From assembly GCA_009760855.2 (NCBI GenBank), contig WPIO01000123.1, positions 372,001-436,000 of the forward strand: DNA of 64,000 nucleotides, written 5' to 3'. The notes below the pieces were generated by a model. That model had not been told where the DNA came from. It saw nothing but the letters and a program-made list of their open reading frames with translations, and made no database searches. The stretch is from Cristatella mucedo (lineage: Eukaryota; Bryozoa; Phylactolaemata; Cristatellidae). A program made the translations under genes and the position numbers. Shown here piece by piece: positions 43,523-55,244 of this stretch (positions are counted from its first letter, which is position 1; each line of letters begins with the position of its first letter).

Positions 43523-43735
43523 AAATAATAATAATGTACTTGATAAAGCGCCCTCAGAGAACTTGATCTCTCTCTAGGCGCTTTGCATTTGCTACAAAGG
43601 GAAATGCAATTGAATGGTGAGTAACATTATGCTTGATAAACCAAAAAAATGAATAACATGGTTAGGGGTGACATGCACAGGGTTAGCATGCCAATGTGGT
43701 TAGTGGTAGCATGCACAGTGTCAGCACGCAAAGAA
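43523..43735 (-). mobile_element. LINE-B 3' end, minus strand
   Basis: AATAATAATAATGTACTTGA tail, stem-loop, and GTTAGGGGTGACATGCACAG. Truncated at about 43735, where plus-strand LINE-B sequence begins. Confidence 0.75.
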
Positions 43736-43739
43736 CACG

Positions 43740-43890
43740 TGAAGAGATGCATCGACTTGAAAGTTTTGTCACTCATTTTTAGGTTCCTTCATACTCTGGC
43801 TCCTACCTATGAATTTGAACTTAACAGGCAAACAATCATGCTATCCACGGTTTTACTCCAATCGTTTAGCTATATCTCATCCTACATGTG
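43740..43890 (+). mobile_element. LINE-B C-terminal fragment
   Basis: Encodes RCIDLKVLSLIFRFLHTLAP, similar to 41935-42000, including the same rare TATCCACGGTTTTACTCCAA-type continuation. The two probably derive from one sub-lineage. Confidence 0.6.
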
Positions 43891-43894
43891 AATT

Positions 43895-45960
43895 ATCTCA
43901 TTTACCGATGAATCGCGAAACCTCAAGACCATTGTCATTGATGCTGTCCGTGAGAGAATATCTGCTTTACCTGTGCTGCTCAGTCCTTCCTCCGATCTGT
44001 GATCATTGGTAGATATCTACAACACGACACAAGCTTACATGCTCGATGAGTTTGCACCTCTAACAAAGCGCACTGTGAGCCCCCCCCCCGCACAGACGGC
44101 TTATGGTTTACTGAAGATATTAAAGTAGCCAGGTTGACTAAACCAAAGCTTCAAACAGCATTTCAAAGATCCAGATTAAATGGCCATCGGCAGGCATATG
44201 AAGACTACTGTAAGTCGAGCCAATCGATCCTAGCAAAGGCCAAGTCTAGCTTCTATAGAAATATTGTTGAAACACAGATGCACAATCCCAAAATCCTGAT
44301 GTCGACAATAAAACATCTCAACCGCTACCAGATTAGCTCCTTACCTGATGATCCTTGTAAAGATCTACCCTATCGCTTCTCTCAGTTCTTTGTGCAGAAG
44401 ATAGACAAGATCAGGGAATCCGTCCCTGGGATGACAACCTCCCCACTAGAATGCGCTTCCTCGGTTCCTGGCTGCATCTTAATGTCTGCATTTAAGCAGG
44501 TCACTAGTGATCTAGTCCTAAAGTTAGTATCTCAATCAAAGAAGACAATAGGTCTTCTAGACCCTATTCCCACTGTCCTGCTTCTACTTCGCATTGATCT
44601 GCTGCTGCCATGCATAACTAACATCATTCATGTGTCATTAGCCTCAGGTCATGTCCCAGCACCTTTCAAAAAAGCTGTAGTCCCACCACTTCTCAAGTAA
44701 GCGACACTAGACCAAGAGAACTTAAGCAACTACCGCCCAGTCTCCCTTCTACCATTCTTATCAAAGACACTGGAACGGGTCGTGGCAGACCAGCTGAACT
44801 CATATATCGAAACCTCACACCTTGCTAGTAAGTTCCAGTCTGGCTTTAGCGCTAATCACTCCACAGAGTAAGCATTGCTTACGGTATACAACGACCTACT
44901 TAGGAATGCAGACATGGGTAGAGTGTCTCTGCTTGTTTTGCTCGATCTTTCGGCAGCTTTTGATTCCATCGATCACGAAGTTCTTCTAGAGTGCCTCTCA
45001 TCTCGCCTGGGCGTCACTGGCACTGCTCTGCAGTGGTTCAGGTCCTATCTCAGTGGGAGACTCCGGAGTATTGACGTGAATGGGCAAAGATCGTCTGAAG
45101 TACCTCTGAAATATGGAGCACCTCAGGGCTCCGTGCTAGGTCCGGTTCATTTCACGGTTTATACTCTGCCTCTTGCTGATGTGATTGCCAAGCACAATCT
45201 AGGCTTTCACTTCTATGCGGATGACACTCAGTTGTACGTTTGCTTTGATCCTTCCCAGCGTTCGAGCAACTCGAATTCTTTCAACTCACTTGCTGCATGC
45301 ATTGATGGCAACCGCACATGGATGGCAGCAAATTTTCTAAAACTAAAAGATGATAAAACTAACTTACTAGTTATGGGTTAATCCAGTGTGATTCAGAGAT
45401 TGGAAAGGCTGACTCTCAAAATTCGCTCTGCCAGGATATCTCCATTTGAATCAGCTCGAAATCTAGGTGTCATGTTCCAAAGCGACCTCTCGTTGGACGA
45501 CCACATCAGCTACGCATTCAAATCGGCCTACTTTCAGCTTCATAACATTACTAAAATTCGGGCTTGGTTAGATTAGGATACCACGTCTTATTTGGTTCGT
45601 GCATTCATGACATCCCGTCTCGACTTCGGCAACTCGCTGCATACTGGCATACCGGCATGTGCGATCAATCGACTGCACCTGGTGCAAAACTCTGCAGCTA
45701 GGCTTGTCTGTCGTGAACGTCGCAGTTTCCACATTATGCGACTTCTCGCCGACCTGCACTAGCTACCAGTCAAGCAACGGATTGACTTCAAGGTTTGGTC
45801 GCTCACTTTTTGGTCACTTCATACTTTGGCTCCAGCCTATTTTTCCGATCTACTTCCCCACCAGGCCATGCATCGTACCGCATGCTTTTCGGGATCCAAC
45901 AGTCTATAAATACCTCGTACAAACCTCAAATCCTTTGGGGATATTTAGGTGCATTTAGTT
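43895..45960 (+). mobile_element. LINE-B copy with reverse transcriptase (decayed)
   Basis: The linker (HRQAYEDYCKSSQSILAKAK at about 44190) is followed by RT with LLDLSAAFDSIDHEVLLE near 44937, YGAPQGSVLGP near 45111 and FYADDTQLYV near 45209. The C-terminal region runs to about 45940. Stops near 44698, 44869, 45379 and 45574. The 3' tail is missing; it ends at CAAATCCTTTGGGGATATTT. Confidence 0.85.
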
Positions 45961-46450
45961 CGTATGGAGCAGCTAAGTCTTTTGGTCTAGCCCGGGGCTT
46001 GCTGGAAAGTACATGTGTGTAGGCTGGAAACGGTTGGGCCAACTACCGGTTGAACGATCGGCTATTCCAAGTTGGTTTGCTGCAAAATGCCGGATGTTGG
46101 AAGACACGAGATTTGAAGCTCGGTCTCTGCTTAACCTAGCGATTGGTCCACGTGGCTACCGAATCTAAATGCCATCCAGACGGCATCGTTCGTGCTTTCT
46201 TAAAAGCAAAGGGTAACCATGGCAGTTGAACAGTGAGGCCTACTTTGATTGCCTAAACAAGGATAGGGCAGTTGAATGTATGTATTGTGGTTGACACTGC
46301 AAGCCAATTCCGTCAAAGGGCTTCACCTGTAAGAGTACACAAGGTGTGAAGCAAATTCTTCAATGGATTGATGACTTTGGCATGTCCTTTAATATTGGAT
46401 CATATCGGGGGTAGAACTACTTCGATCAAGTGAATGGGGACAACCCCTAG
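45961..46450. other. unassigned stretch
   Basis: I see no gene or repeat that can be supported. Confidence 0.35.
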
Positions 46451-46454
46451 AAAA

Positions 46455-46628
46455 ATACTAGCTGATTTAGCAGGCTTTTTTGTATAGCGACAGAAGTGCC
46501 TTTACAGCTATAACCACTGCTTGCAGCAGCAACAAAGAATCGCCAACCACAGGATTCAAACTGACGACCTCGGCCCCGAGGTTGTGAAAAGCAACAGCCT
46601 TACCGAGTGTGCTATCACGGCTCTCCTA
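46455..46628 (-). mobile_element. SINE-1 copy 4, minus strand
   Basis: Minus-strand reading gives GAGCCGTGATAGCACACTCG, CAACCTCGGGGCCGAGGTCG, GTTTGAATCCTGTGGTTGGC and GCTGTAAAGGCACTTCTGTC, matching the other SINE-1 copies in order. Confidence 0.8.
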
Positions 46629-46629
46629 A

Positions 46630-47495
46630 CACGTGGCACTGCATCTGAGCTGCTCCTAGTAGTGCAGGCAGCTTTAATTGAGGGAATGTCCCTCTTCAGT
46701 CCTGATCGTATAACATTGGGTTTGCCAGCAAGAGGAATACCCGACTGAATAATGGTTATTGCCTTATATGGCCAATTTTTGCCCAGACACTGGCCGGCAT
46801 CATGTATCATGCTTTTAATGCATAAGCTGCGATATGAACTAGGAGCTTGGCCACAGGGTTATAACTGAGAGCTGCTAATAAAATAACCATGATAAACCAA
46901 GGCATGGGATCAGTGAATTTATTATTGCAAATGAAGGAGATTATTGCATGACTTATGACCTGGCCAACATGCAATGTGCAGGTTTAAAGTCTATCTAGTT
47001 AATAGTAACTAAGTTTAGACATATACAATTTCATTTCTTGAACGGTTTGATTTTCTAGCTGAGATATTTGATGAGCACATACTGAACTGACGGCTTGCTA
47101 GAGCAGCCAGATTATGACTGACGGAATATTCATTATTATAGCTCAAAAAACGGCTGACGGAGGAGCTAAGGAGGAGCCTACAGCAGCTAACCATACGGCA
47201 TCTTTGGCACCTGATGCCACGGCACCTGTGCCGGCACCCGCAGACGTAGAAGGTAGGTCGTTGACATCAGACCCTGACCGTCGACATACGACCAAATTGC
47301 TGGGATATGCAGATACGGTTGTGGCTGTGCACTGTGGTCGACACGATTGCCGTTAGTGACCGACTTCCCTAGCAGAAGCTCTAATTACACTGCAGCAGGT
47401 CGTGTTTTATGTCGATATCCGGTGTAAGTTATTGTTGTTTCATTTAGCTAGGAATCCAGATCTGTGCAGTTAATCATCAACTATTTCAAAACACT
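46630..47495. other. unassigned stretch with a weak exon-like frame
   Basis: An open frame at 47114-47356 contains an Ala/Pro-rich segment (TAPVPAPADVEG) followed by GAAGGTAGGT, which resembles a splice donor. There is no clear acceptor and no known domain, so I do not call a gene. Confidence 0.3.
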
Positions 47496-47499
47496 GACT

Positions 47500-47765
47500 T
47501 GTCCGGACTTCTGACAACAGCCAGTCAGCAACTTTGTTCAAACTCTGCTTTAGTTTCACTGGCTCGATGAAGCATCAAATCGATTTCAAGACTGCTAGCC
47601 TTTCTTACATGCGGCTTCACATCCTTGAGCCAGCCTACCTTTTCCAAGTTTGCTGCTCAAAAGTGGGCTCCCCACCGATCCACTTGTCTACATCTGGTCG
47701 CATCAATGCAGCTCACACTGTTTCTAAATTTTGTGGGGATCGAGCTTTCATTTGATATGGATGCA
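47500..47765 (+). mobile_element. old LINE-B-like C-terminal fragment
   Basis: Encodes KHQIDFKTASLSYMRLHILEPAYLF, the diverged counterpart of KQRIDFKVLSLTFRSLHSMAPAYL. Both ends are degraded. Confidence 0.55.
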
Positions 47766-47769
47766 AAGT

Positions 47770-48295
47770 TAAGACTTGCCTGCTTGAGATGGTCATTGAC
47801 TGCAATGGCATATCCTCCTTGAGGGGTTAACTGAAGGCCAACTGATGCAGCAAGCTTTCCCTTTGCCCTCTAGAACTAGTCTTGCTTTCTTTTCTAGCGG
47901 TAATGCTTTTTAGTATACAGGTCCATGATCTATTGCATGTTACATGCAAGTGGTCTTTGAAATAGGTGACTGTTAGTATCATGTTCACTATAGCAAGCTT
48001 GCCTAAGCATGCTAGCTATGGGGCTTGAGTGTCACCCGATTCAAGAATTAAAATGGTGTCTTACTTGAAACCTTTTACGTGATGGTTGTAGCTCAGGTGT
48101 GTAAGTAACCTAATTTAGGTAATGGTCGATCAGTTCGTGAATCAGTGCTTGCCTGTATCGTGGTTTCCATGCAGAGCCACAACTCAACCTGTAAGACGTC
48201 TCTGATAATAGATTACATGACTCATTTAGACACTCTTGAACTATTAGCTTTGACATTTTGACTTGACTGCTACCGAGAATCTGCTCGACCGTTCA
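47770..48295. other. unassigned stretch
   Basis: No gene or repeat recognised. Confidence 0.35.
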
Positions 48296-48299
48296 TAAT

Positions 48300-48490
48300 A
48301 AGAATAATAATAATGCACTTGATAAAGCGCCCTCAGAGAACTCAATCTCTCTCTAGATGTTTTACATTTGCTGCAAAGGGAAATGCAATTTAATGGTGAG
48401 TAATATCATGCTTGATAAACAAATAAAATGTATAACGTGGTTAGGGGTGACATGCACAAGGTCAACATGCAAATGTGGTTAGTTCCTGAC
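48300..48490 (-). mobile_element. LINE-B 3' end, minus strand
   Basis: AATAATAATAATGCACTTGA tail and stem-loop, then GTTAGGGGTGACATGCACAA. Confidence 0.75.
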
Positions 48491-48559
48491 GTTATTCAGA
48501 CAGACTTCTCCTTTTTATATTTTCGCATGCACCTGCAGCACTCCCTTAGTCAGAACAAA

Positions 48560-49140
48560 TAATAATAATAATAATAATGCTCTTGATAATGCACCCTCAG
48601 AGAACTGACTCTCTTTCTAAACGCTTTACATTGCTGCAAAGAGAGATGCAACTGAATGGTGGGCAATATCATGCTTGATAAACAACATGAATAACATGTT
48701 TAGGGATGACATGCACAGGCTCAGCATGCAAATGTGGTTAATGGTAGCATACACAGTGTCAGCACCCAAAAGCACATGAAGGACAAATCACAGGGACCAC
48801 TCATTGGTGTCCTCAATAGGTGTTTTGAAGTTCTTTTTAAATGTGGTCCAGTCAGCACATGTTCTGACGCAAGTCGGGAGGAAGTTCCAGGCTTTGGGAG
48901 CATACGAACTACGTGCACGATCTCCAATGGATTTGAGGTTTGTACGAGGTGTTGGTAGACTGTTGGATTCCGAAAAGTGGCTGGTACGATGCTTGGCCTG
49001 ATGGAGGAGTAGATCCGAGAGACTGGCTGGAGCTAAAGAATGAACTGATGTAAAAGTGAGCGACAAAATCTTGAAGTCGCTCTGTTGCTTGACTGATAGC
49101 CGGTGCAGGTCGGCGAGAAGTGGTATGATGTGGCAACTGA
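48560..49140 (-). mobile_element. LINE-B fragment with C-terminal region, minus strand
   Basis: Tail AATAATAATAATAATAATGC after a partial repeat F (48510-48560), then antisense KAWNFLPTCVRTCADWTTFK-type sequence up to about 49140. Confidence 0.8.
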
Positions 49141-49144
49141 GATG

Positions 49145-49600
49145 CTACTGTTAAGTTGGTCTTTTCCTCATTCAGCTTAATAAAACGTCTGTCGTTCGAG
49201 CTTAGTCTTAACAGTTTCGTAAAAGCAACAGTGGAATTAACCAACTACTAACGGCACGGTAAATATGAATGTGCACTATGTGCACTCCCACTAAAAAGGT
49301 AAATTTATGGAAGCCGTCAGACTTACTGGGACTAATAAGCCTTCTTTACTGTTCTCCTTGTGTACCGGACCTATGGAAAAAATAATTTGTGTCTTAAGTA
49401 TTGGCTATCACTTCAAAGCTGAAGATTCCCGTCTGTACTTTTTATTTATACCACCGGAATTAGGCACAGCAATTGAAAAACTTAACACTAGTCTTTTAAA
49501 CATTCGGTCAGACACTATTAATTCATCGCCCTCAGTCCTTTGCTACACATCAATGTACCCCTTTAAAGCCACTCTCTGAGAACACTTCGGAATTCTTGCA
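49145..49600 (+). mobile_element. LINE-A-like reverse transcriptase fragment (diverged)
   Basis: Encodes GYHFKAEDSRLYFLFIPPEL and IEKLNTSLLNIRSDT, the diverged counterpart of the LINE-A region GYHFYADDTHLYLSF...TEKLNACLANIRS. The YADD box has become KAED. Confidence 0.6.
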
Positions 49601-49884
49601 AATGAGGATTACTGCTAACCAATAAGACTTACTGATGCCTACTTTTGACCCTTTTAGACCGTCTAACTTGAAGCCTCTTACAGGTGAATACAGTGGCAAA
49701 GCCTCTAGGTTTGCATCTGGCATACACCACTTTCCCCAGGATTGTCTACCTCGGGCTGCCACACTAATCCGTGTTCGGACCATAACCGACGGCGAATTTC
49801 TGTACCACTTCCACTAGATGAGCTTTCGGCCAGTGAGCATAAAATAAGTGCTGTGTGTGCTCTTTTTTCCATCCATTTTTTTAA

Positions 49885-50375
49885 GTTTAGTTTTCCGAAA
49901 TAAAAGTGGGTTATCACACCTAGATTATGAGCTGATTCAACTGGAGATATGCTGGCAGAGCCAATTTTGAGTGTCAGCTTTTCTAATTTCTGAATCACAC
50001 GGGTTTTGCCCATAACTAGTAAGTTAGTTTCATCATCGTATAGTTTTAGAAAATTTGCAGCCATCCATGTGGGGATGCCATCACTGCATGCACCAAGTGA
50101 GTTGAGAGAAGTTGTGGTGCTCGAAGGCTGGGAGGGATCAAAGCAAAGGTACAACTGAGTGTCATCAGCATAGAAGGGAAAGCCTAGATTGTGTTTGGCA
50201 ATGACATCAGCAAGAGGGGGAGTATAAACCGTGAAAAGAACTGGACCTAGCACAGAGCCCTGAAGTACTCCACATTTCAGAGGTACCTCAGATGATCTTT
50301 GTCCATTCACGTCAATACTCTGGACTCTCCAACTGAGAGAGGACCTGAACCACCGCAGAGAAGAGCAGTGCAAGT
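49885..50375 (-). mobile_element. LINE-B internal RT fragment, minus strand
   Basis: The antisense open frame covers SIDVNGQRSSEVPLKCGV, LQGSVLGPVLFTVYTPPLAD, FYADDTQLYLCFDPSQPS and KIGSASISPVESAHNLGV. Both ends are truncated, with no tail. Confidence 0.85.
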
Positions 50376-50379
50376 GTCA

Positions 50380-50660
50380 GTAAGGTGATGGGAGTCATTA
50401 GGAACTTTCCTTCGGTATTCAGCAGCGGTACTAGATTACATTAGCACTGGCCCTTGCAAACCGAAAGGGACGCAGGGAGTACATTGGGGCGCTAGGCCAG
50501 CACACAGAACAGCTGATGGTAACTTACCATAGGTAGGCTACTGCATAACTCCAGGTAGCGACTAAAATGAAAGAGCTACTTTACTGATGCTGCACTGGGG
50601 TTTCAGTAACATATTTTCAGTAACTTGGGGAATGACACGTAGACTTAGAATTGTGCTGTG
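50380..50660. other. unassigned stretch
   Basis: TTTCCTTCGGTATTCAGCAGC at about 50405-50425 also occurs, on the opposite strand, at about 51458-51478. No gene seen. Confidence 0.35.
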
Positions 50661-50664
50661 CTTG

Positions 50665-51075
50665 TGGCCTATGTATCTCCGTCAGTAACTCCACAAAGTC
50701 AAAAGACCATGTGGGTGTTATGCAGGAGATTTTTGTATAGCGCACTCACAGCCTAAGCGGCTTTCGGTACGCATTCGGTAGCCAACAGACTTCGTCTCAC
50801 GCAACAAAGAGAAAGTGGGAAGCATAGCAGAGTTAGGAGAGCAGTTGAGGTAGTGAGTAGCATAGAAGTAGCAGTTCAGGACCGCTGAAAAAGATGTGCC
50901 ATAGTCGGCAGTTGGAGAGTAGATGTCGTTGCGTAAGAATTGTGGAAGCTAGTTCCACAGTCTAGGACCTGCAGAGCTAAAGCTTCTGTCGCCAACTGTC
51001 TTTAAGCGGAGGAATGGGACAGCTAATTTATTGTCCACACAGGACCTCAGGGCGCGAACAGGCTGAAACTTATGG
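50665..51075 (-). mobile_element. LINE-A 3'-end fragment, minus strand
   Basis: Antisense LINE-A end from the hairpin (TAACTCCACAAAGTC) to GACCTCAGGGCGCGAACAGG. The (ACATT)n tail is largely gone. Confidence 0.85.
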
Positions 51076-51238
51076 GCATTAGTGCAAGTGGCACGAAAGT
51101 GAGATTACAACTTTAGGTAGCTAATCTAGCAGTTCTCTCGCTCGGCTTGTGGTGTCGAGTCTCTGCTTCCGGATATATGGTCACGTTGTTGTTCTGCAGC
51201 AAGCTGACGTAAGTTAGACATAGTATTTGTAGTCTCAC

Positions 51239-51459
51239 CTGAAACGGAACCTTGTTTCCGACTGAATGCTGATGTCAGTGCCCTGATGACAGGCCCCATG
51301 CCAGCGATTATTAGTGGCACAACAGCCAATAGCGTCTCACGACCGATCGACGAGGTTATGTTCCGAACATAGGTCATCATCATCCTGGCGATAGAAGCTG
51401 GCAAGCTGCTGCCAGCTGCAGGCCGAATCTCACGGGCGATAGATGCCGGCTTCCTGCTG
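51239..51459 (-). CDS. possible internal host exon encoding a membrane segment
   Basis: On the minus strand a pyrimidine tract ending in CGGTATTCAG precedes a 221-base open stretch. It ends at CAG followed by GTGAGA, a good splice donor. It encodes SLPASIARMMMTYVRNITSS, a hydrophobic segment ETLLAVVPLIIAGMGPVI and SAFSRKQGSVSG. The open frame continues past the donor to 51126. A LINE-B tail lies just upstream at 51481-51690. The signals are short and could occur by chance. No family is recognised. Confidence 0.3.
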
Positions 51460-51480
51460 CTGAATACCGAAGGAAAGGTA

Positions 51481-51690
51481 TAATAATAATTAAAATTATA
51501 TTGCACTTGATAAACCACCATCAGAGAACCTAATCTCTTTCTAGGTGCTTTACATTTGCTGCAAAGTGATATGCAATTGAATAGTAAGTAAAATCTCGCT
51601 TGAAAAACAAACAAAATAAATAACATGTTTATGGGTGACATGCACCGGGTCAGCATGCAAATGTGGTTAGTGGCAGCATGCACCAAGTTT
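51481..51690 (-). mobile_element. LINE-B 3' end, minus strand
   Basis: Tail (ATAATAATTAAAATTATATTGCACTTGA), stem-loop, and CATGCACCGGGTCAGCATGC, truncated at TGCACCAAG. Confidence 0.8.
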
Positions 51691-51694
51691 CTAA

Positions 51695-52280
51695 TGACTG
51701 CAATGACCTTACTGCCAACTGCCTGCGTCCAGCTGTTGAGTGCCGCCATTTTGCCTACAACCGTAGTAATTCTTCTGTTGCCTTGAGATACCAGGAGATA
51801 ACCCGAGGGCGATTGCAGTATCAAAAACTACACGAGCACTTGACTGTTGCAAAAACACAGCAGCTGCTTCTGCCCTCATGTCAGGGGACCCTAAACGGGT
51901 GACCCTTGCAATGGAGCTAGTCAGTGCCAATGTATGACAAATACCGATAGCCAGCAAGCTTAAGCCTTGACTAGTGATAAGAATTGGTCGATAAAGTACT
52001 AGCACTTGTAAGCCTGAGAGCATAATACAAACAGGGCAGCCATAAATTGGGCTCGGAGCTTAATACAAGTTCTTATCCATTGCTTCCAACACCAGTCAGG
52101 TATAACACTCAACTCACAGTTCGTCATCTAGAGCGCCACCCAACTGTTCGCCTGAAATCCTAGAGCCAAGTGATATTCAAGTCAAGGCCTACAGCTCAAC
52201 TTGCTGCACGACTAGGCTTTAATGCCACCACCAAAGAATATGGCACACGTGAATCTAAATCAAAACAGACACAAGAGCAT
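51695..52280. other. unassigned stretch
   Basis: A minus-strand open frame (52023-51709) has hydrophobic stretches but no motif, start or splice support strong enough to call. Confidence 0.3.
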
Positions 52281-52283
52281 CAA

Positions 52284-52485
52284 TCATTATAACAAATTTG
52301 ATATAGCGCCCTCAGAGAACTCAATCTCTTTCTAGTCACTTTACATTTGCTGCAAAGGTAACATGGTCAAATGGTTAGTGGTAGCATGCTCAACCAATAA
52401 CAAGCATAACATGTTTAGAGGTGACATGCACCGGGCCAGCATGCAAGTATGGTTAGTGGCAGCATGCACAGTGTCAGCATGCATA
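52284..52485 (-). mobile_element. LINE-B 3' end, minus strand
   Basis: ATAGCGCCCTCAGAGAACTC, GTCACTTTACATTTGCTGCA and CACCGGGCCAGCATGCAAGT follow the antisense LINE-B 3' end. Confidence 0.7.
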
Positions 52486-52789
52486 AGGTATGGCCTGCAT
52501 TTTCAACCCAGCAGTTGTGCAAGCAGCAGCAGCAGACCCCTGGCGACTACAAGGCAGTTGGGTATCCCCGAAAGACCGTCAACGACTGCAAGAATCTGCA
52601 AAGAATCAACAGCAATATGGGTTATACTTTCGACACACATGCTGCCATTAAGCTTCTCCGAGATAAAGGTGTTGGTATACCCTCCTCTTCCCCCAGCGCC
52701 AGAGCAACATATGCGCTTGAACGATCTTCACACCCTCCCCCTGCAAGAATCACCGGCAGGTGCAGTGCTGGTTTGGCATTGCGTTCGGA

Positions 52790-53690
52790 GCAAAATTGGC
52801 TTTCCCACCATATCTCCAGTTGAATCAGCTCGAAATCTAGGTGTGACTTTCCGAAGTGACCTCTCGTTAGATGACCACATCAGCCCCCCCCCAGTCAAAT
52901 CAGCCTATTTTCAGTTCCATAACATTGCTAAAATTTGGGCTTGTTTAGATAAGGATACCACGTCTAAGTTTGTCCATGCATTAGTAGCATTAAGTCTTGA
53001 CTTGTTTAACTCACTGCTTGCTGGCCTACGGCTGGCCTACGGCTGGCCATATGCGATCTGGCGATTACACCGTGTGCAAAACTCTGCAGCTAGGCTTGTT
53101 TGTCGTGAGCGTCACAGTTGCCACATCACACCACTTTTCGCCGACCTGCACTGCTACCAGTCAACAAACGGATCGACTTCAAGGTTTAATCGCTCACTTT
53201 TAGGTCCCTTCATTCTTTGGCTCCAGCCTATCTCCCAGATCTACTCCCCCACCAGGCCAAGCATCGTACGACCCAATTTTTGGAATCCAAAAGTTTACCA
53301 ATACCTCGTACAAACCTCAAATCCTTTGGGGAGTTCGTATGCTCCCAAAGCCTGGAACTCTCTTCCGGCTTGCGTCAGAACATCCTCTGACCTGACCACT
53401 TTTAAAAAGAACTTAAAATACACCTACTTTGGACAGCATTTAGTGGGTCCCTGTGATTCCTCCTTCATGTGCTTATTCATGCTGACACTGTGCATGCTGC
53501 CACTAACCACATTTGCATGCTGACACTGTGCATGTCACCCCTAAACATGTTATTCATGTTGTTTATCAAGCATGATATTACTCTGCATTCAATCGCGTTT
53601 CTCTTTGCAGCAAATGTTAAGCGCCTAGAAAGAGATTGAGTTCTCTGAGGGGGCTTTATCAAGTGCATTATTTTTATTATTATTTTTAGA
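52790..53690 (+). mobile_element. LINE-B fragment with C-terminal region and tail
   Basis: Encodes ISPVESARNLGVTFRSDLSL, the LVCRERHSCHIT region (frameshifted near 53150) and KAWNSLPACVRTSSDLTTFK. The 3' untranslated region, stem-loop and (ATT)n tail follow. Confidence 0.85.
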
Positions 53691-53930
53691 CCATAAAGGT
53701 CGAATCACAGGCACCCACTAATTGCTGCGATAAATAGAGGCATTTTAGTTTCTTTTTAAATGAGGACAAGTCAGGAGATGTCACGACACAAGTCGGGAGT
53801 GAGTTGTAGGCTTTGGGGGCATTCACACTAGGCAGTCTCCAACGAATTTGAGATTTATACAAGGTATGGATAAATAGTTAGTTAGATTCCAAAAATCCAG
53901 TGGTTCTAAGCTTAGCCTGGTGGGGCAATA
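53690..53930 (-). mobile_element. LINE-B fragment, minus strand
   Basis: Antisense of the region before the tail (CCACTAATTGCTGCGATAAA, GAGTTGTAGGCTTTGGGGGC), joined tail-to-tail with the preceding plus copy. Confidence 0.65.
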
Positions 53931-54144
53931 AGGTGCAACCTTGCAAGGTGGCACCCGTCCATCGATGGCATGAATCGTTTCTAAATTATCTTCAGTACGA
54001 CGAGCCTCGGTGTCGTACGATATTGGTGTTGGGCTCCTGTTGCCCCCCTGACGCAGCGTGACTCGATGTCCCACTGAGCTTGCAGCAGCTTTTGGTGCTT
54101 TGCACTCCGGCGATGAAACGCCCGCCGACTTTCCTTTCCTTCGA

Positions 54145-54225
54145 ATAATAATAATAATATGAATAATAATGCACTTGATAAAGCGCCATCGGAGAACTCA
54201 ATCTCTTTTTAGACGCTCTACAAGA
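54145..54225 (-). mobile_element. LINE-B tail, minus strand
   Basis: AATAATAATAATATGAATAA microsatellite, GCACTTGATAAAGCGCCATC and GAACTCAATCTCTTTTTAGA. Confidence 0.7.
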
Positions 54226-54869
54226 CTTTGAATCCGTAGATGAAACGAGACTTTAAATGTGTAGATGGCCGTCTTTAAATGAATAAAACACGCCAGCTTT
54301 TTCAAATGTCGACAGTCCGGCCTCTGGCGATTAAGAGCCCCGCCAGAAGCACAAGGTAGCCGTTTGGTGTGACTCTGATAGCGAAGCTTGTCAACATCTA
54401 TACTTAAAGGAGTTTGGGCTGTACACCGGGCTTCTTTCTGTTATTGCTCAGCGACGGTTGCAATGTTAATAGCTGTGTCGAGCGTCAAGCCAGCTTCACA
54501 CAGCAGGCTGCTTCACAGCTAATACCAGACGGTTCAGTATGGCGTTGCATTCGAACAAGCCGCCAAAGTTGCAGTCCGCAGCAATAGGCCTTAGCTGCGA
54601 CACAAAATCACGTTTCGGCTCATAAGGCTGCCGACCTTAACACTGAAATTTATATGCCTCTGCGATTTCTAGCGGCGCCGGAGAGAGGTCACCTGGCGAA
54701 AGTTCTTTGACCCTATCGACGCTAACCGTATCCTCCTTGGGCTTGGCTGGCGCTGTAAGGCTAGGAAGAAGCCTTTATGTTTTGGCACCAGGCCATTTAA
54801 GAAAATAGCCTTCCGATTCTCGACCGGGATGTTATTTACCGTTGTGTATTTTTCAATAAGTTTATTCGT

Positions 54870-54995
54870 TTTGTTCGAACGGCTTATTGTTTGAACGGCT
54901 CGTTCGTAGCGTCGGAACGACGTATTCGTTTAAACGACTCACCGAACGACGTACTAATTAGAACGACTCGCTGATTTCGTTCGGCGGACTCGTCA
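54870..54995. repeat. degenerate short-repeat cluster (GAACGRCTCGTTCGT-like)
   Basis: GAACGGCT, GAACGACG, AAACGACT, GAACGACG, GAACGACT and TTCGTTCGG words alternate every 15-25 bases. Many are near-palindromic, so hairpins are possible. Confidence 0.6.
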
Positions 54996-55244
54996 AAGCG
55001 CTTTAATTTTGCCAGGAGTACGGGCATTTTGTCTCAGTCACTTCGTGACTCAGTCGCATACTTTAGTCAGACAAATTAAAGCCAACCGCTCGAGCTCTAC
55101 CGAAACGTGAAAACGCTAAATTGACCCGAAGAATGCGAGACAGTCTCTTCAGCATCTAATATATACAGGGCTGAAACAACTTAACGCTGTCTGACCAAAT
55201 GAGGCGGCGCCGTAACTTTGCAGGCAGCGCGATAAGTAAGGCTC

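Noticed and set aside
47114-47356. Ala/Pro-rich frame with a donor-like GGTAGGT
   Set aside because: No acceptor, no domain, and the frame is easily explained by composition.
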